From positions 434,001 to 498,000 of the forward strand of contig NZ_CP015418.1 of assembly GCF_001633165.1 (NCBI RefSeq): 64,000 nt of DNA, given 5' to 3'. Each line of letters opens with the position of its first letter. The first letter of the stretch is position 1. Under the pieces are notes generated by a model that ran no database searches, was not told the origin of the DNA, and saw only the letters and a program-made list of their open reading frames with translations. Position numbers and translations under genes: made by a program. This DNA is from Rhodovulum sulfidophilum DSM 1374. GTDB taxonomy: Bacteria > Pseudomonadota > Alphaproteobacteria > Rhodobacterales > Rhodobacteraceae. Shown here piece by piece: positions 37,527-45,695 of this stretch.

Positions 37527-37602
37527 TCGGGAGGCGGTCATGCCGCCCACGATCCCGGCCGGACTGGATCTGGCGGGCCTTGACGATGTGACCGCCTCCC
37601 GA
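37527..37602. repeat. Perfect 14-bp inverted repeat with 48-base spacer
   Basis: TCGGGAGGCGGTCA (37527-37540) is the exact reverse complement of TGACCGCCTCCCGA (37589-37602). The 76-base unit could be a hairpin, a miniature mobile element or a protein-binding pair of half sites. No flanking target duplication was noticed. Confidence 0.6.
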
Positions 37603-37793
37603 CACGGGGCCGGGCAGGTGACGGCACCCGACCCTGCCCTTGGCCATGATATGGGGGCGATGGTCCTCGGATCGGCTTGCGAACCGGGACAGGACCGCGC
37701 AGCGGGAAAGGATGCGCGGCGGACAGATCCGTGATAGAATAAATATTCCGTCCGACTGTGCGGATCCCGGGTCCGCCCTCCGAAAGCGAGCGC

Positions 37794-39017
37794 ATGACCG
37801 TACCGTTCCTTCGCCCGATCCTTGCTTCGACCGGCCTTGCTTCGACCGGCCTTGCTTCGACTTGCCTTGTCCTGGCCTGCATCGCCGCCATCGCGGGGCG
37901 TCCGGCTGCCGCCTGGACGCTCTGGGAGGCGGAGCCCCCCGGCACCGCGCTCGAGCAGCATCTCGACCGGCTGATCGAGGGCGGCGAGGACCTGACCGAG
38001 TTGCATGACCGCATCGAGGACAGCCGCGAGCGCAGCGGCTTCCGGCTGCTGGGGCGCTCGACCAAGGGCCTCGAACGCGATGTCGACGCGCTGGTGCTGG
38101 AGATCGAGAAGGCGCTTCTGCAGGATGGCAATGTCGGCGCCATCGAGGAGATCCGGCGGTTGAGGGCCGAAATCGCGGGCCTGGGGCGCGAGATCGAGGT
38201 GCTGCGCCGCGATCTCTATCTCGCCCGGCAGGCCGCCGCGCCCGACCCGGACGAAACCGACCGGATCGAGGGCCGGATCGCCAGGCGCGAGGCCGAGATG
38301 GCTGCGCTCGAAGGCGAGGTCGCCGCGCGCAAGCAGGCGCTGCAGCAGAGCTTTGCCGAGGCGGGCGCCGCCCTTGGCCCCGAAGAGATCGACAGCCTGA
38401 CCTCGCGCGCCGATGGCGACGATCTGCTCAGGATGTTCGCGGTCTTCGACATCACCCGCAAGATCACCGACGAGCTGAAGGCGCTGATGGCCGAGACCTC
38501 GCCCTCGCCCGCGATGCAGATCCAGTATTACGGCGTCTTCGTGGTGATGGCCGAGCTGCAGGTGATGGTGCATCGCGAATACATGCGCCGGCTCGACGAG
38601 GAATATCTGCCCGCGCTCGAGACCATCAAGGGCGAGATCGACGCCACCGTCGCCTTTGCCCGCGAGCGGATGACCACGGCCACGCCCGAACAGCAGGACA
38701 TCTATGCCAAGAACATCGCCGCCAACGCGCTCTCGCTCGATGTGATCGCACGCTATGAACGGATCCTCGACCGCCAGAAGGCACGCTCGGCCGAGGCGAT
38801 GGAGAAGGCCCGGTCCTGGCTCGACGTCACCTATTCGACCTATGACACCGCGGTGAACTCGATGAACGTGCTTAATTTCATCGACGAGACCGACCGGTTG
38901 TTCGGCGAGATCATGACCCGGCAGCTGCCCGACCTCGAACCCTTCGACGACACGGTCCTGCGTCAGCGCTTCGAGGAAATCTCGGACCGTGTGGCGGAAA
39001 TCGTCGGCAATTCCTGA
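37794..39017 (+). CDS. Secreted alpha-helical coiled-coil protein, unknown function
   Basis: A 407-aa protein with a signal sequence whose core contains LASTGLASTGLASTC, encoded by a 15-bp tandem repeat, and a likely cleavage after GRPAAA. The mature protein is almost wholly alpha-helical: coiled coil at about 95-190 (IEEIRRLRAEIAGLGREIEV, RIEGRIARREAEMAALEGEV) and helices QYYGVFVVMAELQVMVHREY and RYERILDRQKARSAEAMEKA. No family is recognised. A periplasmic scaffold or stator-like role is possible but unsupported. Confidence 0.75.
   Translation: MTVPFLRPILASTGLASTGLASTCLVLACIAAIAGRPAAAWTLWEAEPPGTALEQHLDRLIEGGEDLTELHDRIEDSRERSGFRLLGRSTKGLERDVDALVLEIEKALLQDGNVGAIEEIRRLRAEIAGLGREIEVLRRDLYLARQAAAPDPDETDRIEGRIARREAEMAALEGEVAARKQALQQSFAEAGAALGPEEIDSLTSRADGDDLLRMFAVFDITRKITDELKALMAETSPSPAMQIQYYGVFVVMAELQVMVHREYMRRLDEEYLPALETIKGEIDATVAFARERMTTATPEQQDIYAKNIAANALSLDVIARYERILDRQKARSAEAMEKARSWLDVTYSTYDTAVNSMNVLNFIDETDRLFGEIMTRQLPDLEPFDDTVLRQRFEEISDRVAEIVGNS
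37821..37865 (+). repeat. 15-bp tandem repeat inside a signal peptide
   Basis: CTTGCTTCGACCGGC occurs at 37821-37835 and 37836-37850, and a third copy at 37851-37865 differs only in its last five bases (CTTGC). Being a multiple of three, copy-number change would lengthen or shorten the hydrophobic core in five-residue steps without a frameshift. Confidence 0.9.
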
Positions 39018-39202
39018 GCGCGGGTCCTGAGCCGAGGCGCGACCGGACCGCGTGGGCAGCCCATCGCCCGATCCGGGCCGGGACGGCTGGCAAGGATCAC
39101 GAGGTGCGGCCCCCCTTTACGGAAAACACGGCCTGAAAACAGAGCGACGGGATCTCGGCACATAGCCGGGATTGCCCTTGCTAACGGAAAGGTCTGTCTC
39201 TC

Positions 39203-40057
39203 ATGCGCCGCGTCACGCGTCGCGGCCGTTCAGCCAACCCGCCGAACAAGCCAGCTAACCGCCAGGCGAGCGCCGTTGCTTTCGGCGGCCAGTTCGACCA
39301 GCACCGAGACATGCTCCGTTCCCTTCTGCATATCGGCGTCATCGTCTTTCTCACCTTGCTGACCCAGATCGGCGGGATTGCCTGGCTCATGGCCCTGGCG
39401 TTCCGAAGGACGCTGCTGGCATTCGTCCTGTTCTATGTCGGCCTGTCAGCCGCCGCCGTCTGGATCGCGCCAGGTTTCGGACGGGTTCCCTTGAGCTGCG
39501 TCGAGCGCGGGCCTCTGGCAGCGCAAAGCTGGATCTCCTGTGCGCTGAACCGCAACTATGTGACGCCCGAACTTGCCGATGTGCTGTCGGACACGGCAGA
39601 AGAGATGCACCGGCGCCATCCGGGCACAATAACCCTGTTTCTGGACGCGAACTTTCCGTTTTTCGATGGGTTTCCGCTGCTTCCCCATCTCTCGCATGAC
39701 GATGGGAAGAAAGCCGACCTGGCCTTCTACTATGCCGATTCCTCCGGCTACAGGCCGGGTGCGGTGCGCTCTCCCATCGGGTATTTCGCATTCGAACAAG
39801 GCCCCACAGATTGCCCGTCCGCCTGGCCAACGCTTCGGTGGGATTTCAATGCCCTCCAACCGCTTTGGCGTGACTTCCGCCTGGAGCCCGACCGCAATCG
39901 GGCTGTTCTGGACGTGCTGTCGAAGGATCCGCGCGTGGGCAGGATATTCGTTGAACCGCATCTCGCAGAAAGCCTTGGCGCGACAGGCAATGTCATCGGT
40001 TTTCAGGGCTGCCGCGCAGCCCGCCACAACGACCATATTCACCTGCAGCTTCGCTGA
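39203..40057 (+). CDS. Membrane-anchored LAS-superfamily peptidase (M15/M74-like)
   Basis: A 284-aa protein: basic N-terminus, two membrane helices (about 41-64 and 70-90), then an extracytoplasmic domain with SHDDGKKADL (H165, D172) and HNDHIH (H278, H280). These reproduce the LAS peptidase signatures SxHxxGxAxD and HxDHxH that bind zinc in M15 D,D-carboxypeptidases and M74 MepA murein endopeptidase. ATG 39311, just before helix one, is an alternative start. Cleavage of peptidoglycan stem peptides is inferred. Confidence 0.65.
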   Translation: MRRVTRRGRSANPPNKPANRQASAVAFGGQFDQHRDMLRSLLHIGVIVFLTLLTQIGGIAWLMALAFRRTLLAFVLFYVGLSAAAVWIAPGFGRVPLSCVERGPLAAQSWISCALNRNYVTPELADVLSDTAEEMHRRHPGTITLFLDANFPFFDGFPLLPHLSHDDGKKADLAFYYADSSGYRPGAVRSPIGYFAFEQGPTDCPSAWPTLRWDFNALQPLWRDFRLEPDRNRAVLDVLSKDPRVGRIFVEPHLAESLGATGNVIGFQGCRAARHNDHIHLQLR

Positions 40058-40223
40058 AAGCCTTTAGACAGGGAAATAACGGTCGCCTCGCCATGGGCCA
40101 CGCGGTCACGGGCACCGCTTCGGGCGAAAGGGGCGGAACCATGCGGCGCCGTCCGGCGGCGGTGGCCGGTTGACCGCCCCCCCTTCGCCGACTACCTGCG
40201 CAGGGAGCCAAGGAGTGCCCCCC

Positions 40224-42017
40224 ATGCCACCAGCCCCCCAGCCACAGGACGACCGCGCCAGATCGAAACGGATCGGCGCGCTCTCCGCGCTCTGGCCCTT
40301 TCTGGCGCCCTACCGGCGGATGCTGGCGGCGGCGCTTGCGGCGCTCGTGCTGACCTCGATCGTCTACCTGGCGATGCCGGTGGCGGTGCGCCATGTGGTC
40401 GACGCCTTCGACACCGAGACCGCGGCCCTGCTCGACCGCTATTTCGGCTTCGCCCTGATCATCGTCGCGCTGCTGGCCGTCGGCACGGCGCTGCGCTACT
40501 ACCTCGTCACCCGGCTGGGCGAGCGGGTCGTGGCCGACATCCGCAGCGCCGTCTTCGACCGCATGATCGGCATGAGCCCGTCCTTCTACGAAAAGACCAT
40601 GACCGGCGAGGTGCTGAGCCGGATCACCACCGACACCACGCTGATCCTGTCGGTGCTGTCCTCCTCGGCCTCGTTCGCGCTGCGCAACATCCTGGTCTTC
40701 TTCGGCGCGCTGGTGCTGATGCTGGCGACCGCGACCAAGCTGTCGGGGCTGGTGCTGCTGCTGGTGCCCGCGGTGATCGTGCCGATCGTGCTTCTGGGGC
40801 GCAGGCTGAGGCAGCTGAGCCGCGAGAACCAGGACTGGATCGCGGCCTCTTCCGGCAATGCCTCCGAGGCGCTCCTGTCGGTGCAGACGGTGCAGGCCTT
40901 CACCAACGAGGCGCGGGCGCGGGCGCAGTTCCGGGGCGTGACCGAACAAAGTTTCCAATCCGCCCGCCAGCGGATCGGGACCCGGGCGGTGATGACGGTG
41001 ATCGTCATCTTCCTCGTCTTCGCGGGCATCGTCGGGGTGCTCTGGGTCGGCGCCCATGACGTGCGGGCGGGCGAGATGAGCGTGGGCCAGTTGGTGCAGT
41101 TCGTGATCTATTCGGTGATGGTCGCGGGCGCGGTCGCCGCCATGACCGAGATCTGGGGCGAGCTGCAGCGCGCCGCGGGCGCCACCGAGCGGCTGGTCGA
41201 GCTGCTGACCGCGCAGGACAGCGTGACCGACCCCGAGCGCCCGGCCCCCCTGCCCGAGCCCGCGCGCGGCGAGATCCGCTTCGAGGATGTGCGGTTTTCC
41301 TATCCGACCCGGCCCGACAGCCCGGCGCTGAACGGCATCGACCTGACCGTGCGCGCCGGCGAGACCGTGGCCCTGGTCGGGCCCTCCGGGGCGGGCAAGA
41401 CCACGGTCATGCAGATGATCCTGCGCTTCTACGACCCGCAACAGGGCCGCGTGCTGTTCGACGGCGCCGATCTGCGCAGCCTGGGGCGCGAGGCCTTCCG
41501 CAACCGTCTGGCTCTGGTCCCGCAGGACCCGGCGATCTTCGCCGCCAGCGCCCGCGAGAACATCCGCTTCGGCCGGCCCGGCGCCACCGATGCCGAGGTC
41601 GAGGCAGCCGCCCGTGCCGCCGCCGCGCATGACTTCCTGAGCGCGCTGCCGCAGGGCTACGACACCGAGGTGGGCGAACGCGGGCTGATGCTGTCGGGCG
41701 GCCAGAAACAGCGCGTTGCCATCGCCCGCGCGATCCTGCGCGACGCACCGGTGCTGCTGCTGGACGAGGCGACCTCGGCGCTCGATGCGGAATCCGAACG
41801 CGCGGTGCAGCAGGCGGTGGACCGGATGGCCGCGACCCGGACCACGATCATCATCGCCCATCGGCTGGCCACGGTGAAGAAGGCCGACCGGATCGTCGTG
41901 CTGGATCGCGGCCGGATCGTGGCCGAGGGCACGCATGACGCGCTGGTGGCCGAGGACGGGCTATATGCGCGCCTTGCCCGGCTTCAGTTCACCGCCGGGG
42001 TCGAGACCGCCGCCTGA
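40224..42017 (+). CDS. ABC transporter, fused permease-ATPase (exporter half, MsbA-like)
   Basis: A 597-aa type IV (exporter) half-transporter: six-helix transmembrane domain (about 30-320) with coupling sequences, then the nucleotide-binding domain with Walker A GPSGAGKTT, Q-loop LVPQDPAIFAAS, signature LSGGQKQRVAIARAIL, Walker B VLLLDEATSALD and switch IIAHRLATV. AAGGAG lies eight bases before ATG 40224. It most resembles the MsbA/lipid and multidrug group; the cargo cannot be read from sequence. Confidence 0.92.
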   Translation: MPPAPQPQDDRARSKRIGALSALWPFLAPYRRMLAAALAALVLTSIVYLAMPVAVRHVVDAFDTETAALLDRYFGFALIIVALLAVGTALRYYLVTRLGERVVADIRSAVFDRMIGMSPSFYEKTMTGEVLSRITTDTTLILSVLSSSASFALRNILVFFGALVLMLATATKLSGLVLLLVPAVIVPIVLLGRRLRQLSRENQDWIAASSGNASEALLSVQTVQAFTNEARARAQFRGVTEQSFQSARQRIGTRAVMTVIVIFLVFAGIVGVLWVGAHDVRAGEMSVGQLVQFVIYSVMVAGAVAAMTEIWGELQRAAGATERLVELLTAQDSVTDPERPAPLPEPARGEIRFEDVRFSYPTRPDSPALNGIDLTVRAGETVALVGPSGAGKTTVMQMILRFYDPQQGRVLFDGADLRSLGREAFRNRLALVPQDPAIFAASARENIRFGRPGATDAEVEAAARAAAAHDFLSALPQGYDTEVGERGLMLSGGQKQRVAIARAILRDAPVLLLDEATSALDAESERAVQQAVDRMAATRTTIIIAHRLATVKKADRIVVLDRGRIVAEGTHDALVAEDGLYARLARLQFTAGVETAA

Positions 42018-42268
42018 GCCGGATTTCGCCTGCCTGTCGGGCCCCTGCCCCCGGCAAGGCGGCGCAGGACAGGTGGAAAGATCGTGAAGGATGGGCGGAC
42101 CGGTCGGGATGACAACAGCGGCGGCGCCGCAAGGCCGTCGGACCGGCCCGGTTCGGGCGCAGAGTTGCCGCAGTGCGGACATCTTGCGACGGGCGGCATT
42201 TCGCCCCATCCTTCCGGGTCATGGGAGAGCAGGCCCGATCACAACGGGTCGCATGGGAGGATTACATC

Positions 42269-44176
42269 TTGAACAGCATGAGCATGGAGTCCGCTCGGAA
42301 CGAGTGGCAGGCCATCGCCGCCGAGGCGCCGTGGAACGAACGCGACCGGCCGAAGACCATCTATTCCTTCGTCGCGCGCACCGCGGCGACCTTTCCGGAC
42401 CGTCCGGCGGTGTCCTTCCAGATCTTCTCCGGCCCCAGGGACCCGGCCGAGACGCTGAGCTGGACCGAATTCCAGGGCCGCATCACCCAGGCCGCGAACC
42501 TGTTCCGCGGGCTCGGGATCGGCCCCGACGACGTGGTGGCCTATATCCTGCCCAACTGCAACGAGACCGCGATCTGCTTTCTGGGCGGCGCGGTGGCGGG
42601 CATCGTCAACCCGATCAACCCGCTGCTCGAGGCCGAGCAGATCGCCGCGATCCTGCGCGAGACCGGGGCCAAGGTCGTGGTCACGCTGAAATCCTTCCCC
42701 AAGACCGATGTCGCGCAGAAGGTCTCCGAGGCGGTGCGGCACGCGCCCAGGGTGCAGACCGTGCTGGAGGTCGACCTGGTCCGTTACCTGACCGGGGCCA
42801 AGCGGCTGATCGTGCCGCTGATCCGCAAGAAATCGCCCGGGCACTACCATGCCGACGTGCTGGATTTCCACCGCGCGCTGGCGGCCGAACCCGCCGACCG
42901 GCTGACCTTCGAGGACACCGAGGAAGACCGCATCGCCGCCTATTTCCATACCGGCGGCACCACCGGCATGCCCAAGGTCGCCCAGCACCGGGTCTCGGGC
43001 ATGATCTATAACGGCTGGCTCGGACACAGGCTGTTGTTCCGCGAGAATGACACGCTGATCTGCCCGCTGCCGCTGTTCCACGTCTTCGCCGCCTATCCGG
43101 TGCTGATGTCGGTGGTCGCGGCGGGGGCGCATTTCGTGATGCCGACCCCTGCGGGCTATCGCGGCGAGGGCGTCTTCGACAATTTCTGGAAGCTGATCGA
43201 ACGCTGGGGCGTGACCTTCGTCATCACCGTGCCCACCGCCATCGCCGCGCTGATGCAGCGCAAGGTCGATGCCGACGTCTCGACGCTGCGCTATGCCTTC
43301 TCGGGCTCGGCGCCGCTTCCGGTCGAGCTTTACAACCGCTTCGAGGCCGCGACCGGCGTCACCATCTGCGAGGGTTACGGGCTGACCGAGGCCACCTGCC
43401 TCGTCTCGATCAACCCGCCCGACGCGCAGAAGAAGATCGGCTCGGTCGGGCTGCCCTTCCCCTATACCGAGGTCCGCATCCTGAAATGCGACGGCGACGG
43501 GACCGTGCAGCGCGAATGCGAGACCGACGAGGTCGGCGAGATCTGCATCTCGAATCCCGGGGTGGTGCCGGGCTCGACCTATACCGAAGAGGCGAAGAAT
43601 CTCGGCCTGTTCGCCGACGGCTACTTCCTGCGCACCGGCGATCTGGGCCGGATCGACAGCGACGGCTATCTGTTCATCACCGGCCGCGCCAAGGACGTGA
43701 TCATCCGCGGCGGCCACAATATCGACCCGGCCGAGATCGAGGAGGCGCTGCTGTCGCATCACGATGTCGCCTTCGCGGGCGCCATCGGCCAGCCCGACAG
43801 CTTTGCCGGCGAACTGCCCTGCGCCTATGTCGAGCTTGTCGCCGGAGCGACCGCGACGCCCGAGGATCTGATGGCCCATGCAAGGGTGCATATCCACGAG
43901 CGCGCCGCGATCCCGAAACATGTCGAGATCCTCGACGAGCTGCCCAAGACCGCGGTCGGCAAGGTGTTCAAGCCCGCGCTGCGCAAGCTGGCGATCCAGC
44001 GGATCTATGACACGGCGCTGGCAGAGGCGGGCCATATGGTCAGGGTCTGCGAGGTGGTCGAGGACCGCAAGCGCGGCCTCGTCGCCCGGCTGGAACGCCA
44101 GGGACCGGTGGACGACGAGGCCGTCGTGCATCTCTTGGGCAATTTCACCCGCCCCTGGGAATGGTCCGACCTCTGA
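42269..44176 (+). CDS. AMP-binding acyl-CoA synthetase (PRK07529-like)
   Basis: A 635-aa adenylate-forming ligase. Motifs are FHTGGTTGMPKVAQH, EGYGLTEATCLVSIN, the hinge GDLGRIDSDGYLFITGRAKD, and the catalytic Lys region PKTAVGKVFKPALRK. Start TTG 42269 is favoured by GGGAGG eight bases upstream; ATG 42278 would lie too far from it. Substrate chain length is unclear. It is monocistronic and unrelated in sequence detail to the long-chain enzyme at 24120. Confidence 0.9.
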   Translation: MNSMSMESARNEWQAIAAEAPWNERDRPKTIYSFVARTAATFPDRPAVSFQIFSGPRDPAETLSWTEFQGRITQAANLFRGLGIGPDDVVAYILPNCNETAICFLGGAVAGIVNPINPLLEAEQIAAILRETGAKVVVTLKSFPKTDVAQKVSEAVRHAPRVQTVLEVDLVRYLTGAKRLIVPLIRKKSPGHYHADVLDFHRALAAEPADRLTFEDTEEDRIAAYFHTGGTTGMPKVAQHRVSGMIYNGWLGHRLLFRENDTLICPLPLFHVFAAYPVLMSVVAAGAHFVMPTPAGYRGEGVFDNFWKLIERWGVTFVITVPTAIAALMQRKVDADVSTLRYAFSGSAPLPVELYNRFEAATGVTICEGYGLTEATCLVSINPPDAQKKIGSVGLPFPYTEVRILKCDGDGTVQRECETDEVGEICISNPGVVPGSTYTEEAKNLGLFADGYFLRTGDLGRIDSDGYLFITGRAKDVIIRGGHNIDPAEIEEALLSHHDVAFAGAIGQPDSFAGELPCAYVELVAGATATPEDLMAHARVHIHERAAIPKHVEILDELPKTAVGKVFKPALRKLAIQRIYDTALAEAGHMVRVCEVVEDRKRGLVARLERQGPVDDEAVVHLLGNFTRPWEWSDL

Positions 44177-44582
44177 GCCCCGGGACCGCCGCAGCCCTCC
44201 CTCAGACCGCGCGCGGGCCAGGCGATCCCAGCCTTGCCCGACCTCTGCCAGGCGGTCCGCCCTCCGTCGGCTAGACATTCGGCCATGGGGGACGGCGCCA
44301 CCCCCTTGGCGTGCCGCGTCAGTCGCGCCGAGAAAGCCCCCGAGCCCCGCCCACACGCCCCGGTTTCGGGCGCGGGCTGCACGAAAACCGGATCGCGCTC
44401 GAGAAGCCCCCCGGACGGCACCGGCACGGGACGCGGACCGCATCGGCGGCATCAACTGCCACGGCCGGTTTTCATCCTTCTGTCGCAAGACGGTGACCCG
44501 GACGTTTCAATCTCTGCCTATGGCCGGAGCCACGGCCATATCACACCCGAATTCCTTAAACGCGACGAACAGGATCTTCGAT
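44177..44582 (+). other. Intergenic region upstream of the phosphodiesterase
   Basis: About 400 bases with no supported gene. Overlapping plus-strand frames lack ribosome sites and domain signals. The last 80 bases are less GC-rich (AATTCCTTAAACGCG near 44550-44564) and probably contain the promoter of the next gene, though a -35/-10 pair is not clear. Confidence 0.4.
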
Positions 44583-45644
44583 ATGAAACGCATTATCGCG
44601 GCCCTCTCGCTGGGGCTGTTCGCGACCGCGCCCGCCGGGGCCGCCAGCCTTTACAACACGCTCGACGGAAACGCGCCGCTGATCGTCGCCCATCGCGGCG
44701 CCAGCGGCTACCTGCCCGAACATACGCTGGGCGGCTATGAACTTGCCCTCGAAATGGGCGCCGACGTGATCGAACCCGACCTGCAGATGACCGCCGACGG
44801 CGTTCTGGTCGCCATGCATGACGCGACGCTGGCCCGCACCACCAATGTCGAGGCGCTGTTTGCCCCCCGGAACGGCGCTTACCGGGTGTCCGATTTCACC
44901 CTGGCCGAAATCAAGTCGCTGACGGTCGAGCCCACCGGCGCCACCGCCTCGACCGACTATCCGGGTTTCGCGCCCACGATGGCCGATCCCTACAAGGTGC
45001 CGACCTTTCAGGAGGTGATGGATCTGGTCGCCGCCCATAATGCCGCGACCGGCGCCGGGATCGGCATCTATCCCGAGGCGAAGACCCCGAACAGCCTGGC
45101 GATGAACCGGCAGATCCTCGAAGAGATGAAGAGCAACGGCTTCGACGGGTCGGTGCCGAACACCTTCGTGCAGACCTTCAGCCATGAGGGCGCGCGCCAG
45201 CTCGCCGCGCTGCAGACCGAGATCGGCATGGACAATGCGATCGCCGCGCTCGGCTATGCGCTGGATCTGGGCGACGGCTTCGGTGTCTATGACGCCACCA
45301 CCGGCAGCGTCACCGCGCTTGAGGATCTCGCCGGGTTCGCAGACGGGCTGGGGCTTTATCTCGGCTACGATCTCGATGCCACCTTCATCGCCGCCGCGCA
45401 TGAGCTTGGGCTGAGCGTGCATGGCTGGACCTTCCGCCCCAGGACCGACGAAGCCGCCTGGGAGATGTTCCTGCCCTGGATCGAAGCCGGGATGGACGGT
45501 TTCTTCACCGATTACGCCCAGCGTGGCGTCGAGGTGCTCGACCGCTACGAAGCCGCCGAGGTGCCGGTTCCGGCAACGCTGCCGCTGATGCTGGCCGGTC
45601 TGGGCGGGCTCGCCGCCCTGCGCCGCCGCCGCGCCGCCGCCTGA
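44583..45644 (+). CDS. Secreted glycerophosphodiester phosphodiesterase with VPLPA-CTERM-type tail
   Basis: A 353-aa GDPD (GlpQ-like) enzyme: signal MKRIIAALSLGLFATAPAGA, catalytic HRGASGYLPEHTLGGY (HRG, H-ten), EPDLQMTADGVLVAMHD with metal-binding E/D and the second His, and PEAKTPN. The C-terminus VPVPATLPLMLAGLGGLAALRRRR is a tripartite exosortase signal: VPxPA motif, hydrophobic helix, basic end. This resembles the VPLPA-CTERM domain reported in Rhodobacteraceae. It should be sorted to the surface or envelope and would release sn-glycerol-3-phosphate from phospholipid head groups. Confidence 0.88.
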   Translation: MKRIIAALSLGLFATAPAGAASLYNTLDGNAPLIVAHRGASGYLPEHTLGGYELALEMGADVIEPDLQMTADGVLVAMHDATLARTTNVEALFAPRNGAYRVSDFTLAEIKSLTVEPTGATASTDYPGFAPTMADPYKVPTFQEVMDLVAAHNAATGAGIGIYPEAKTPNSLAMNRQILEEMKSNGFDGSVPNTFVQTFSHEGARQLAALQTEIGMDNAIAALGYALDLGDGFGVYDATTGSVTALEDLAGFADGLGLYLGYDLDATFIAAAHELGLSVHGWTFRPRTDEAAWEMFLPWIEAGMDGFFTDYAQRGVEVLDRYEAAEVPVPATLPLMLAGLGGLAALRRRRAAA

Positions 45645-45656
45645 TCGGCGATATAA

Positions 45657-45685
45657 CAGGGGGCCGTGCCGGACGCGGCCCCCTG
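45657..45685 (+). terminator. Hairpin between convergent GDPD and OYE genes
   Basis: Perfect 10-bp arms CAGGGGGCCG (45657-45666) and CGGCCCCCTG (45676-45685) around a nine-base loop, placed between two converging stop codons, so it can serve both directions. No T-run. Confidence 0.6.
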
Positions 45686-45695
45686 CCAGCCCCTG

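Larger units (their letters stand above)
37397..37793. other. Intergenic region between the Rnk operon and the coiled-coil gene
   Basis: Besides the minus-strand promoter, this stretch holds a perfect 14-bp inverted repeat listed separately. A plus-strand frame 37459-37734 (91 codons, GTG start) has no motif or ribosome site and is not called. AATAAATATTC at 37737-37747 is an AT-rich spot about 50 bases before the next gene and may be part of its promoter. Confidence 0.4.

Noticed and set aside
37459..37734. 91-codon GTG-started frame as a gene
   Set aside because: No ribosome site and no motif, and both arms of the 14-bp inverted repeat (37527-37602) lie within it.
37821..37865. Short direct repeats as a CRISPR-like array
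   Set aside because: The copies are contiguous with no spacers, are only 15 bases, and lie in frame within a coding signal peptide.
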